Shown: positions 9,364 through 16,340, numbered from the stretch's first letter. The stretch: DNA of 27,114 bases from Hungatella sp. UBA4396 (GCA_002389905.1 DGRE01000059.1:1-27114); one strand, 5' to 3'. Numbers and translations: made by a program. The notes: generated from the sequence alone by a model not told the origin.

Positions 9364-9392
9364 TTGACAAATGGTTAAAAATATTTTATTAT
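9364..9392 (+). promoter_or_regulatory. Predicted perR promoter
   Basis: TTGACA (9364-9369), a 17 bp spacer and TATTAT (9387-9392) form a near-consensus sigma-A promoter. The predicted transcription start falls at about 9399, inside the inverted repeat at 9397-9411. Confidence 0.7.
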
Positions 9393-9396
9393 TAAG

Positions 9397-9411
9397 TAGT
9401 AACAATTACTA
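9397..9411. promoter_or_regulatory. PerR-box-like operator at perR
   Basis: TAGTAACAATTACTA is a 7-1-7 inverted repeat with one mismatch. It lies directly after the -10, over the predicted start site. It closely matches the palindrome CAGTAATCATTACTG in front of the first rubrerythrin gene and resembles the Fur/PerR 7-1-7 layout, suggesting autorepression. Confidence 0.6.
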
Positions 9412-9444
9412 ATATGATTACTATTTAATAGAAAAGGAGCGGCC

Positions 9445-9834
9445 ATGAAAACATTAAAGTACAGCCGTCAGCGGGAATCCATTAAAGCCTCCCTTATGGC
9501 AAGGCACGACCACCCCACTGCCGATGCGCTATACACCTCTATCCGCGAAGAATATCCCAACATCAGCCTGGGAACCGTGTACCGGAACTTGAACCTTCTG
9601 GTGGAGCTGGGAGAAATACAGAAGCTGACATGCGGAGACGGTGCGGATCACTTTGATGCAGACACCTCACCCCACTATCATTTCATATGCAAGGAGTGCG
9701 GTCAGGTTAATGATCTGCTGTTGGACCCCATGGATCATATCAACCAGCTGGCCCAGGAGAGTACAAACGGTCTGATAGACGGCCATACCATTTATTTTTA
9801 CGGCACCTGCAAAAATTGTTTGGGAAATAATTGA
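9445..9834 (+). CDS. perR: Fur-family peroxide regulator, PerR type
   Basis: This 129-residue protein is a complete Fur-family repressor. The winged helix is at the N-terminus (HPTADALYTSI, then ISLGTVYRNLNLLVELGEI, about residues 23-58). The metal-binding dimerisation domain contains HFDADTSPHYH (H69, D71, H77, H79) and two CxxC pairs (C82/C85 and C122/C125) that hold the structural zinc. H23, D71, H77 and H79 fit the PerR regulatory site, where Fe-catalysed oxidation of histidines by peroxide releases the repressor from DNA. It begins at ATG 9445 after AAAAGGAG. PerR rather than Fur or Zur is favoured because the next two genes are peroxide-reducing rubrerythrins with a matching operator. 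It probably represses itself and the first rubrerythrin. Confidence 0.85.
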   Translation: MKTLKYSRQRESIKASLMARHDHPTADALYTSIREEYPNISLGTVYRNLNLLVELGEIQKLTCGDGADHFDADTSPHYHFICKECGQVNDLLLDPMDHINQLAQESTNGLIDGHTIYFYGTCKNCLGNN

Positions 9835-9843
9835 GAAAAATTC

Positions 9844-9872
9844 TTGACATAAGACAAAACTTGTGCTAAATT
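9844..9872 (+). promoter_or_regulatory. Predicted promoter of the first rubrerythrin gene
   Basis: TTGACA (9844-9849), a 17 bp spacer and TAAATT (9867-9872) lie 10 bp after the perR stop. The spacing is the same as in the perR promoter. It lets rubrerythrin be made at higher levels than perR. Confidence 0.7.
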
Positions 9873-9877
9873 AATAT

Positions 9878-9892
9878 CAGTAATCATTACTG
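9878..9892. promoter_or_regulatory. PerR-box-like operator, perfect 7-1-7 palindrome
   Basis: CAGTAATCATTACTG is a perfect inverted repeat of seven bases around one central base. It sits on the predicted transcription start of the rubrerythrin gene, in the same position relative to the -10 as the perR copy. The shape fits a Fur/PerR operator. Confidence 0.7.
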
Positions 9893-9949
9893 TTATTGAT
9901 TGCGCAATATAAAAACACAAATTTTTAAATAAAAAGGAGACTTAAGATC

Positions 9950-10492
9950 ATGAAGAAATGGGTTTGTACAGTATGCGGCTATGTTCACGAAGGAGAGACA
10001 GCACCGGATTTTTGTCCGATATGTAAGGCTGGTTCTGAAAAATTCAAATTGCAGGATGGAGATATGTCATGGGCATGTGAGCATGAGATTGGCGTAGCTC
10101 AGGGTTCTCCTGAAGATATTATGATGGATTTAAGAGCTAACTTTGAAGGCGAATGTTCAGAGGTAGGTATGTACCTTGCCATGTCCAGAGCTGCCCACAG
10201 AGAAGGCTATCCTGAAATCGGCTTATACTATGAGAAAGCTGCTTTTGAAGAGGCTGAACATGCTTCCAAGTTTGCAGAGCTGTTAGGAGAATGCGTAACT
10301 TCCAGCACAAAGAAGAACCTGGAATTAAGAGTTGCTGCTGAAAACGGCGCTACAGCAGGTAAATTTGACCTTGCAAAGCGTGCAAAAGCCTTGAATTTAG
10401 ATGCAATTCATGATACAGTACATGAGATGGCAAAGGATGAAGCCCGTCACGGAAAAGCATTTAAGGGCTTATTGGAGAGATACTTCGGTTAA
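9950..10492 (+). CDS. Reverse rubrerythrin (N-terminal rubredoxin, C-terminal diiron domain)
   Basis: This 180-residue protein has a rubredoxin-type iron site at the N-terminus (C6xxC9 and C22xxC25), followed by a ferritin-like four-helix diiron domain (about 55-180). Likely ligands are E67, E100 with ExxH at E101/H104, E159, and ExxH at E164/H167. This order is the reverse of classical rubrerythrin. In clostridia reverse rubrerythrins take electrons from NADH through partner proteins and reduce hydrogen peroxide and oxygen to water in the cytoplasm. The gene starts at ATG 9950 after AAAAGGAGAC, behind its own promoter with a PerR-like operator, so it should be induced by peroxide or air. There is no signal peptide. 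The assignment is firm; the electron donor is not encoded next to it. Confidence 0.92.
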   Translation: MKKWVCTVCGYVHEGETAPDFCPICKAGSEKFKLQDGDMSWACEHEIGVAQGSPEDIMMDLRANFEGECSEVGMYLAMSRAAHREGYPEIGLYYEKAAFEEAEHASKFAELLGECVTSSTKKNLELRVAAENGATAGKFDLAKRAKALNLDAIHDTVHEMAKDEARHGKAFKGLLERYFG

Positions 10493-10501
10493 CTATTTTG
10501 C

Positions 10502-10528
10502 AGGGACAGCGGCATTTTTGTTGTCCCT
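10502..10528 (+). other. Hairpin between the two rubrerythrin genes
   Basis: AGGGACA (10502-10508) pairs with TGTCCCT (10522-10528) across a 13-base loop, ten bases past the stop codon. No T-run follows, so it is not a convincing intrinsic terminator. It may be an mRNA processing or stabilising hairpin. No clear -35/-10 promoter is seen between it and the second rubrerythrin, so read-through is likely. Confidence 0.4.
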
Positions 10529-10587
10529 CATTCCTAATCACAGGTAACTGATCATTTATATACATAATATTCAGGAGGGTTTTAAAG

Positions 10588-11127
10588 ATGTCTAACAAGT
10601 ATGCGGGAACAAAAACAGAACAGAACTTAAAGGATGCTTTTGCAGGCGAGTCCATGGCAAGAAATAAGTACACTTATTATGCTTCCGTGGCTAAAAAGGC
10701 TGGTTACGAGCAGATGGCTGCCTTGTACTTAGAGACTGCAGATCAGGAAAAAGAGCATGCTAAGATGTGGTTTAAAGAGCTCCACGACATCAGCAGCGTG
10801 GAAGACAACTTAACTGCTGCTGCAGAAGGCGAAAACTACGAATGGACTGACATGTACAAGAGAATGGCTGATGAGGCAAGAGAAGAAGGCTTCGCTGCCC
10901 TGGCTGTTAAATTCGAATTCGTTGCAAAAGTAGAAGCTGCTCATGAGAAACGTTATTTAAAGCTTCTTGAGGGTGTAAAGAATGACAAGACCTTTAAGGG
11001 TGACGCTCCTCTTGGCTGGAAGTGCCGTAACTGCGGTTACATTCACGAAGGTGAGAACGCTCCTGAGCTCTGTCCTGCATGTGCTCATCCAAAGGCTTAT
11101 TTTGAAAGAAAAGCTGAAAATTATTAA
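10588..11127 (+). CDS. rbr: Rubrerythrin (classical)
   Basis: This 179-residue protein is a classical rubrerythrin. The ferritin-like diiron domain comes first (E21 in AGES, ExxH at E54/H57, a Glu-rich third helix, ExxH at E116/H119), then a C-terminal rubredoxin domain with C146xxC149 and C162xxC165. It reduces hydrogen peroxide to water in the cytoplasm using electrons from rubredoxin or NADH oxidoreductases. It starts at ATG 10588 after CAGGAGGG. It lies 95 bp after the reverse rubrerythrin, apparently in the same transcript, and ends with a strong terminator. Having both domain orders side by side gives two peroxidases that may use different donors. Sequence and length are fully typical. 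Confidence 0.95.
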   Translation: MSNKYAGTKTEQNLKDAFAGESMARNKYTYYASVAKKAGYEQMAALYLETADQEKEHAKMWFKELHDISSVEDNLTAAAEGENYEWTDMYKRMADEAREEGFAALAVKFEFVAKVEAAHEKRYLKLLEGVKNDKTFKGDAPLGWKCRNCGYIHEGENAPELCPACAHPKAYFERKAENY

Positions 11128-11137
11128 TTGCTGTAAG

Positions 11138-11168
11138 AAGGCTGCCCCGGATCCGGGACAGCCTTTTT
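11138..11168 (+). terminator. Rho-independent terminator after rubrerythrin
   Basis: AAGGCTG-C-CCCGG pairs with CCGGG-A-CAGCCTT with one internal C/A mismatch, and TTTTT follows at 11164-11168. It ends the perR-rubrerythrin region just before the convergent FAH gene, whose stop is at 11170. On the other strand there is no clean T-run, so it acts mainly in the plus direction. Confidence 0.85.
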
Positions 11169-11169
11169 A

Positions 11170-12069
11170 TTATACTACCTTATTCTTTATGGTTCCGATT
11201 TTCTCTATGGTACATTCCACTTCATCTCCCGGTGACAGGAATTTCGGAGGGGTAAAGCCCATCCCCACTCCCTTAGGAGTTCCTGTGGAAATAATGGCTC
11301 CCGCTTTCAGGGTCATCCCTTTTGACAGCTCGCTGACAACATGGTCAATGTCAAAGATCATCAGCCCGGTGTTGCTGTCCTGGCGAAGCTCGCCGTTAAC
11401 CTTGGACTGGATGGTAAGCTTTGGCGGATAGGATGTGGAATCTGCTGTCAGGATACAGGGACCCATGGGGGTGAATCCATCCAGACTTTTTCCAAAATAC
11501 CACTGCTTATGTTCATTCTGCAGGTTCCGGGCGCTGACATCATTGATAACGGTATAGCCGAAGATATAATCCTTTACCTTGTCTGCCTCCACATCTCTGG
11601 CATCTTTTCCGATGATCACTCCCAGCTCTGCTTCGTAATCCAGACCTTCCACAATATCGCTGTGGCTTAATATCTGTCCGCAGGGTCCTACAGCCTCACT
11701 TACTCTTTTGGAAAAGTAAACCGCTTTCTCCCGTTTTCCGTCAAATTGCTCTTTTTTAAAGCGTGCAGATTCTTCCGCATGTTCCATGTAATTAAGCCCC
11801 AGACAGATGATGTCCTGATCCGGTACCTGGATTGGCGCCAGAAGCTCGACCTCTGACATCATGGCAGCTCCGACGATGTTGCTTTTGTGAGGGTCCAGGC
11901 CCGAAGCATGCTCCAGTAAATCCATCTCTGACTGGCTCAGTCCTTTGATTACCTCAAGCATCTCCTTGTACTCCATACCGAAAGCCCTGAGCGGAAATAC
12001 CCACATCTCATCCTTGCTCACTACCCCGATATCTTTTCTCCGGTCAACCTCGTATGTAACTAATTTCAT
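11170..12069 (-). CDS. Fumarylacetoacetate hydrolase (FAH) family protein
   Basis: This 299-residue protein has the FAH fold in its C-terminal two thirds. Visible motifs are GLNYMEHAEE (91-100), the metal-binding triad E146 and E148 in YEAELGVIIG plus D177 in NDVSARNLQ, KSLDGFTPMGP (194-204) and STGTPKGVG (261-269). The first 75 residues are the usual small N-terminal domain. The family uses Mg2+ or Mn2+ for hydrolysis, decarboxylation or tautomerisation of small 2-oxo diacids (acylpyruvases, oxaloacetate tautomerase, HpcE-like isomerases); which one cannot be decided here. It starts at ATG 12069 after AAAAGGAGGAAGCT and has its own promoter near 12166-12194. No aromatic-catabolism genes lie nearby, which favours a general metabolite-repair or organic-acid role. 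Confidence 0.9.
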   Translation of the reverse strand: MKLVTYEVDRRKDIGVVSKDEMWVFPLRAFGMEYKEMLEVIKGLSQSEMDLLEHASGLDPHKSNIVGAAMMSEVELLAPIQVPDQDIICLGLNYMEHAEESARFKKEQFDGKREKAVYFSKRVSEAVGPCGQILSHSDIVEGLDYEAELGVIIGKDARDVEADKVKDYIFGYTVINDVSARNLQNEHKQWYFGKSLDGFTPMGPCILTADSTSYPPKLTIQSKVNGELRQDSNTGLMIFDIDHVVSELSKGMTLKAGAIISTGTPKGVGMGFTPPKFLSPGDEVECTIEKIGTIKNKVV

Positions 12070-12103
12070 AGCTTCCTCCTTTTACATGAACCATAACTCT
12101 TAC

Positions 12104-12159
12104 TTTGTGGCAGAGATTTCATCCACAAAACAGGGTTTATATTCCCATGACAGGGATAT
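12104..12159. promoter_or_regulatory. Inverted repeats in the FAH leader
   Basis: Two inverted repeats are present. TTTGTGG (12104-12110) pairs with CCACAAA (12123-12129). ATATTCCC (12139-12146) pairs with GGGATAT (12153-12159) with a one-base bulge, the latter over the predicted transcription start. They could be an operator and a leader stem-loop. No known riboswitch is recognised. Confidence 0.35.
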
Positions 12160-12165
12160 GGTTCT

Positions 12166-12194
12166 ACTTTATCAATCCTTTCCCCCACCGTCAA
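12166..12194 (-). promoter_or_regulatory. Predicted promoter of the FAH gene
   Basis: On the minus strand TTGACG (12194-12189), a 17 bp spacer and TAAAGT (12171-12166) form a good sigma-A promoter. It predicts a start near 12159 and a leader of about 90 bases before the ATG at 12069. Confidence 0.6.
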
Positions 12195-12259
12195 GGCAAA
12201 TTTTAAGAAGTATGCCATTTCCGTATAAAATTAAGCAATTATTTCCCACTTATATGAGA

Positions 12260-12317
12260 AATCCCCCAGTTTCGGGGCCTTCGGGCAGAATTCCAAAGGG
12301 CTTCAAACTGGGGGATT
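12260..12317. terminator. Long hairpin after the DUF1667 gene
   Basis: AATCCCCCAGTTT (12260-12272) pairs perfectly over 13 bp with AAACTGGGGGATT (12305-12317), enclosing a partly paired loop. It starts 14 bases past the minus-strand DUF1667 stop and probably ends the redox operon or protects its 3' end. The T-run on the minus strand is weak (ATTTCT), so a pure intrinsic terminator is not assured. Confidence 0.55.
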
Positions 12318-12331
12318 GTTTCAGTCTTTTT

Positions 12332-12694
12332 CTATGCTTTTTTTACATTTCTGGTTGCAACAATGGAAATGCCGGTTCCGGCGCAATCCGGAATGATCAC
12401 ATCTCCTATGGAAACAGGTGCACAAACCGTCACCTTTCTGATTTCCTCCATACAGGCAAATATCTTATCCTTGGGAATATCCTGGGCGGTTTTTACGGAT
12501 ACCATCTCCATACTGCCTCCTGTTACGGGAACTGAGGAGGTCACCATTCTGGTAGGACTTAATACCTCTTTTTTTCCGTATTCAATACCCCGGTTACAGG
12601 AATGTCCCGTCACCTCGATCTGGTCTCCTTCTACGGACACAGTGAGGGAACATCCCAGGGGACAGCGGATACAGGTCATTTCTCTTACTTCCAT
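12332..12694 (-). CDS. DUF1667 Fe-S cluster-type protein
   Basis: This 120-residue protein begins with a cysteine cluster, C8xxC11xxxC15 and C33, spaced like the N-terminal [4Fe-4S] sites of molybdopterin oxidoreductases. The rest is a small beta-rich domain ending CAGTGISIVATRNV. It matches the DUF1667 family, nearly always found with the two flavoproteins upstream here. Its ATG (12694) touches the TAA of the preceding gene (TAAATG), and its GGAGGTGG ribosome binding site lies inside that gene, so the two are translationally coupled. The likely role is electron transfer in the complex, analogous to GlpC of the anaerobic glycerol-3-phosphate dehydrogenase though unrelated in sequence. The enzymatic role of DUF1667 is not settled. 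Confidence 0.85.
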   Translation of the reverse strand: MEVREMTCIRCPLGCSLTVSVEGDQIEVTGHSCNRGIEYGKKEVLSPTRMVTSSVPVTGGSMEMVSVKTAQDIPKDKIFACMEEIRKVTVCAPVSIGDVIIPDCAGTGISIVATRNVKKA

Positions 12695-13960
12695 TTATTC
12701 CACCTCCGTACAGATAAGGATTCTTTTAAGGTCCGGATATTCTGAAAAGCTGTCTTTTTTCAAGACTACCTGCTCCATTTCTCCGGGAGCCAGCACTCGT
12801 TTTTTCTTGTGGGATACCCTTACATCGTCATAATAGACGCTGATGTAACGGTCCTTATATACATCTGCAACCCGGAAACGCACCGTCACCTGATCCGCCA
12901 TATTGGACGTATCAAGGGTCTGGGGAACGGTGTAGCGGACTCCGTTTTCAGCCTTTAATTCCACGGTATGAGAAGGATTTTTAGCTGTATTGGCTTTTAC
13001 ATAGGCTGCCGCATTGGCTCCTGCCATGGCGGCCTCCTCGGACACGTAATCCACCAGGTCGTGAACATGAAGCACATTGCCGCAGGCGAATATACCTTCT
13101 GCACTGGTTTCCAGCTGATCCCCTACCATGGGCCCTGAAGTGACAGGGTTCATGTCTACTCCTGCACTTCTGGAAAGCTCATTTTCCGGAATCAGGCCTA
13201 CGGAGAGAAGAAGGGTGTCACAGCTATAGTGTTCTTCTGTGCCTTTTATGGGCCTGCGGTTTTCGTCCACCTGGGCCAGAGTGACTCCGGTCAAACGGTC
13301 TTTTCCCTCAATATCCACTACCGTATGGCTCAGCTTTAAGGGGATTCCGTAATCGTCAAGACACTGGACAATATTTCTCTTTAAGCCGCCGGAATAGGGC
13401 ATCAGTTCTGCAACTACCTTCACCTTGGCCCCTTCCAGGGTCATTCTCCTTGCCATAATAAGGCCGATGTCGCCGGAGCCTAAAATAACAACTTCTTTTC
13501 CCACAGCAAACCCATCCATGTTCATCAGCTTCTGGGCCGTTCCTGCGGAATATATTCCCGCGGGGCGGTATCCCGGTATGTTCAAGGCTCCTCTGGGCCG
13601 CTCCCTGCATCCCATGGCTAATACGATTGCCTTGGCTTTTATGGTGGTCAGACCCTCTTCCCTGCTTATGGCCGTCACTTCTTTGTTTTCATTAATATCC
13701 AGAACCATGGTGTTTAACCGGTAGGGAATCTGTTCTGCTTCCACCATATCAATATAGCGGGATGCATACTCCGGTCCGGTAAGCTCTTCTTTAAAGGTGT
13801 GGAGGCCAAAGCCGTTATGAATGCACTGGTTTAAAATTCCGCCCAGCATCTCATCACGTTCCAGGATCATTAGATCCGTAATTCCCGCTTTTTTTGCGGC
13901 CACTGCAGCTGCAAGGCCGGCCGGCCCTCCTCCGATTATTACAATGTCATGCTCTGTCAT
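12695..13960 (-). CDS. FAD-dependent pyridine-nucleotide-disulfide type oxidoreductase (second subunit of GlpO-like operon)
   Basis: This 421-residue flavoprotein has an N-terminal FAD Rossmann motif GGGPAG (10-15) and a second dinucleotide fold around ILGSGDIG for NAD(P)H. A GCRERPRGA segment follows the FAD domain, and the conserved FAD-binding motif EGIFACGNVLHVHDLVD lies near residue 290. The last 90 residues form a beta-rich extension. NQCIHNGFG near residue 45 replaces the usual redox CxxxxC, so it is not a thioredoxin-reductase-like disulfide enzyme. It starts at ATG 13960 after AGGGAGG, 14 bp past the upstream stop. Gene order (GlpO-like, this protein, DUF1667) is a standard Firmicute set believed to pass electrons from a hydroxy-substrate such as glycerol-3-phosphate. 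Its exact acceptor is not known. Confidence 0.87.
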   Translation of the reverse strand: MTEHDIVIIGGGPAGLAAAVAAKKAGITDLMILERDEMLGGILNQCIHNGFGLHTFKEELTGPEYASRYIDMVEAEQIPYRLNTMVLDINENKEVTAISREEGLTTIKAKAIVLAMGCRERPRGALNIPGYRPAGIYSAGTAQKLMNMDGFAVGKEVVILGSGDIGLIMARRMTLEGAKVKVVAELMPYSGGLKRNIVQCLDDYGIPLKLSHTVVDIEGKDRLTGVTLAQVDENRRPIKGTEEHYSCDTLLLSVGLIPENELSRSAGVDMNPVTSGPMVGDQLETSAEGIFACGNVLHVHDLVDYVSEEAAMAGANAAAYVKANTAKNPSHTVELKAENGVRYTVPQTLDTSNMADQVTVRFRVADVYKDRYISVYYDDVRVSHKKKRVLAPGEMEQVVLKKDSFSEYPDLKRILICTEVE

Positions 13961-13974
13961 GGTGCGCTTCCTCC

Positions 13975-15411
13975 CTATTTATGTCCGGTTAACATGCTGG
14001 AACCGGGCCTGTTCTTGCAGATATCTTCCATTTCCCTGTCTGTTTCCCTTGCCAGAATCTCCATGGTCTTAGGCCCGCAAAAGCCTGCCTGGCACCTTCC
14101 CATGCCTGCGCGGACCCGGCGCTTAATTCCGTCTAAGGAAACAGCTCCTAAGGTGCGGTTGATGGAATCCACAATTTCGCCTTCGCTGACTTCCTCACAG
14201 CGGCAGATAATGGTTCCGTACTGAGGATTCTTCTTAATAAGCTCTGCCCGTTCCTCCCATGACAGCTTACGGGGATCAACAATTCCATTCCGGGTTGCTT
14301 TAAAGTCCTCCTTCTTTGGAGCATTGGCCTTTTGGGCAATCAGCTCCGCAAGGTACACGCCTATGGCAGGAGCACTTGTCAGGCCGGGGGATTCAATTCC
14401 TGCGGCATCAAAAAATCCTTCGGCATCTTCTGCTTCTCTCACGATAAAGTCATCTCCCTCCTCATGGGCCCGGAGGCCGGAAAAGGAGGTGATGATCTGG
14501 CGGAAGGGAATGTTCTTCACTCCCCAGGCCGCTTTTTCCATGACAGCGGCTAATTCTTCGGCATCTGTCCTTGTGACTTCCTTATCCTTTACATCGGTTG
14601 CCGTAGGGCCGGTGAGCAGGTTGCCGTGAACCGTTGGAGTGACCAGAACTCCCTTTCCCATTTTGCCCGGAAGCTGGAAAATGGTGTGGGTCACATGGGT
14701 GCCTGCTTCCTTATCAAGGAGTAAGTAATCCCCTTTTCTGGGAGTGATATGAATCTTCTTTTCGCTTACCATGTTGTGGAACACATCGGAATAGACTCCT
14801 GCTGCATTGACCACATAGGAGGCGTGGATAATACTGTCCTTTGTCTTTAAATCATAGCCGTTTGAGGTCTTTATGACTTCCTTTACTTCAGTTTGAAACA
14901 GGAATTCCACTCCGTTGTCACAGGCGTTTTCCGCCAGGGCAAGGGTAAGGCCAAAGGGACATACAATTCCCCCGGTAGGCGCATAAAGGGCGGCTACCAC
15001 CTGCTCGGACACATTCGGCTCCATAGCCCGGACTTCATCGCCGGAAATGATGGACAGGCCTTCCACTCCATTTTTCACCCCTTTTTCAAGGAGTTTTTTT
15101 AAGTTTGGCATGTCATCCTCTGAAAAACAGAGAACAAGGGAACCATTTTGAATGAACGAAAAATCCAGCTCCTCTGCCAGCTTGCCCATCATAAGGTTTC
15201 CTTCCACATTGAATCTCGCCTTCCATGATCCTAAGGTCGCATCGTAGCCTGCGTGAACAATGGCGCTGTTGGCCTTTGATGTGCCGGAGCAGACATCCTC
15301 CTCCCGTTCCATGACACAGGTCTTAAGGTCATATCGTGACAGCTCCCTTGCAACTGCACATCCGATGACGCCCCCTCCAATGATTGCCGCATCGTAATAC
15401 AATTCCTTCAT
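13975..15411 (-). CDS. GlpO-like FAD-dependent oxidoreductase with C-terminal BFD-type [2Fe-2S] domain (probable glycerol-3-phosphate dehydrogenase)
   Basis: I choose ATG 15411 (MKELYYDAAIIGGG), preceded by GGAGGAG six bases away; an in-frame upstream ATG at 15447 lacks such a site. The 478-residue protein has a DAO-type FAD domain (GGGVIG at 12-17; SGTSKANSAIVHAGYD near 42-57, typical of GlpA/GlpO). Its C-terminus carries a BFD-like [2Fe-2S] domain with CRC and CQAGFC, as in GlpA. Such proteins oxidise sn-glycerol-3-phosphate to dihydroxyacetone phosphate; related members act on other 2-hydroxy acids, so the substrate is probable, not proved. It leads an operon with the FAD oxidoreductase and DUF1667 genes. 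The leader upstream contains a promoter and an intrinsic terminator, suggesting control by antitermination. Confidence 0.85.
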   Translation of the reverse strand: MKELYYDAAIIGGGVIGCAVARELSRYDLKTCVMEREEDVCSGTSKANSAIVHAGYDATLGSWKARFNVEGNLMMGKLAEELDFSFIQNGSLVLCFSEDDMPNLKKLLEKGVKNGVEGLSIISGDEVRAMEPNVSEQVVAALYAPTGGIVCPFGLTLALAENACDNGVEFLFQTEVKEVIKTSNGYDLKTKDSIIHASYVVNAAGVYSDVFHNMVSEKKIHITPRKGDYLLLDKEAGTHVTHTIFQLPGKMGKGVLVTPTVHGNLLTGPTATDVKDKEVTRTDAEELAAVMEKAAWGVKNIPFRQIITSFSGLRAHEEGDDFIVREAEDAEGFFDAAGIESPGLTSAPAIGVYLAELIAQKANAPKKEDFKATRNGIVDPRKLSWEERAELIKKNPQYGTIICRCEEVSEGEIVDSINRTLGAVSLDGIKRRVRAGMGRCQAGFCGPKTMEILARETDREMEDICKNRPGSSMLTGHK

Positions 15412-15498
15412 GTTGTTCTCCTCCATATAGTTTCTGCTGTTGCGCATCCTTGCCGGTTAAATACAAAATCATGTTCTCCGGTCTATTATGCGCAAAAT

Positions 15499-15553
15499 AA
15501 AAAAAGAGCAAAGGAAATATGCGAATTTCTCCGCAATATCACCCTTACTCTTT
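15499..15553 (-). terminator. Leader hairpin with T-run before the GlpO-like operon (attenuator or mgtC terminator)
   Basis: On the minus strand AAAGAGTAAGGG, then ATATTGCG, pairs with CGCATAT and CCTTTGCTCTTT, closing around GAGAAATT, and is followed by seven Ts (15505-15499). It lies between the promoter at 15584-15613 and the gene start at 15411. It therefore must be bypassed for expression from that promoter, and it also terminates mgtC transcripts. Confidence 0.75.
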
Positions 15554-15577
15554 CATCTCAAAGGCTTTTATTTAGCT
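15548..15577 (-). promoter_or_regulatory. Leader element shared with mgtC
   Basis: On the minus strand the leader reads AGCTAAATAAAAGCC followed by TTTGAGATGAAAGAG. The mgtC leader has AGCAAATAAAAAGC, then GCCTGAGAGATGACAGAG in the same order. In both cases the final AGAG begins the 5' arm of the terminator hairpin. This is where an RNA-binding antiterminator would act. It is not a T-box, TPP or M-box riboswitch as far as I can judge. Confidence 0.5.
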
Positions 15578-15583
15578 AAGTTA

Positions 15584-15613
15584 ATGCTAGCACAATACAA
15601 GCAGGATTGTCAA
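15584..15613 (-). promoter_or_regulatory. Predicted promoter of the GlpO-like operon
   Basis: On the minus strand TTGACA (15613-15608), an 18 bp spacer and TAGCAT (15589-15584), preceded by TGC. The leader to the gene start is about 165 bases, long enough for attenuation. Confidence 0.6.
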
Positions 15614-15650
15614 GAATTTTCTTTCCTGTTAAAATATTATCATTTAAAGC

Positions 15651-16340
15651 CTATTCACTGACCGCCATGACATTTTCCTGCTCTGCCAGGCGTGTAAGCA
15701 AAATCCCTTTGTCAAATCGCGGCGGGTAAACCACCTCAAATTCCAGCTTGATCTCCTCTTTTTTCTTCACAACTTTTATGGAAGAGATCTCAACGCCTTC
15801 TGACTGTAAAAAATCCTCCATTTGATTAATGGCTCCCGGGTTCCTGGCTATGGTCATGTGCAGGTATCCATACGATGCTGTCTGGGAAAAGTAGGTGATT
15901 CTGTGGGTTAAGGTCTGCATAGTCACAATCAAAATGGTGGTCAGCACTCCCACAATGTATTGTCCTGCCCCAAGAGCCAGCCCCACGCCTGCCGTGGCCC
16001 ACACTCCCGCTGCCGTAGTCAGTCCATTTACCAGGTTGTTCCTGACAAATATAACACCCGCACCTAAGAATCCCACTCCGCTGACTACCTGGGCCGCAAT
16101 TCTGGTTCCGTCACTGTGCGGCATATCCCCAAACCCGTATTTGGAGACAACCATGATAAGGGCCGAGCCGATGGCAACAATAGCATGAGTTCTTATTCCA
16201 GCCGACTTATTGCGGTTTTTTCTCTCATATCCGATCATAAAGCCCAGAAAACCCGCGGCCACAATCCGCAGCATATACTCGAGCTGTTCCATCATATACG
16301 ACATTGTAAGAGTTCCAAATAATATGTCCTTTGCCTCCAA
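15651..16340 (-). CDS. MgtC/SapB family membrane protein
   Basis: This 229-residue protein has four to five membrane segments in the first 140 residues and a soluble ACT-like domain (about 155-229). Conserved MgtC motifs are visible: GFLGFMIGYERKNRNKSAGIRTH (about 31-53), GVGFLGAGVIF (about 88-98) and NGLTTAAGVWATAGVGLALG. The start is TTG at 16340: GGAGAG lies seven bases before it, while the in-frame ATGs inside have no such site. MgtC proteins are linked to low-magnesium survival and membrane energetics (inhibition of the F-type ATPase in Salmonella); the group here may have another role. The gene has its own promoter and terminator-containing leader, similar to that of the GlpO-like operon downstream on the same strand. 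Confidence 0.87.
   Translation of the reverse strand: MEAKDILFGTLTMSYMMEQLEYMLRIVAAGFLGFMIGYERKNRNKSAGIRTHAIVAIGSALIMVVSKYGFGDMPHSDGTRIAAQVVSGVGFLGAGVIFVRNNLVNGLTTAAGVWATAGVGLALGAGQYIVGVLTTILIVTMQTLTHRITYFSQTASYGYLHMTIARNPGAINQMEDFLQSEGVEISSIKVVKKKEEIKLEFEVVYPPRFDKGILLTRLAEQENVMAVSE

Noticed and set aside
10530..10575. PerR-like site before the second rubrerythrin (AACTGATCATTTATA)
   Set aside because: Only 9 of 15 positions match the palindrome and no convincing promoter accompanies it.
10982..11431. 149-codon plus-strand ORF spanning the rubrerythrin end and the FAH gene
   Set aside because: It overlaps two clear genes and the terminator, and has no family features.
15499..15577. T-box or TPP riboswitch in the GlpO-like leader (GGGTGATATTGCGG; GAGATGA)
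   Set aside because: The leader is too short, lacks the specifier, antiterminator and THI elements, and the matches are only fragments.
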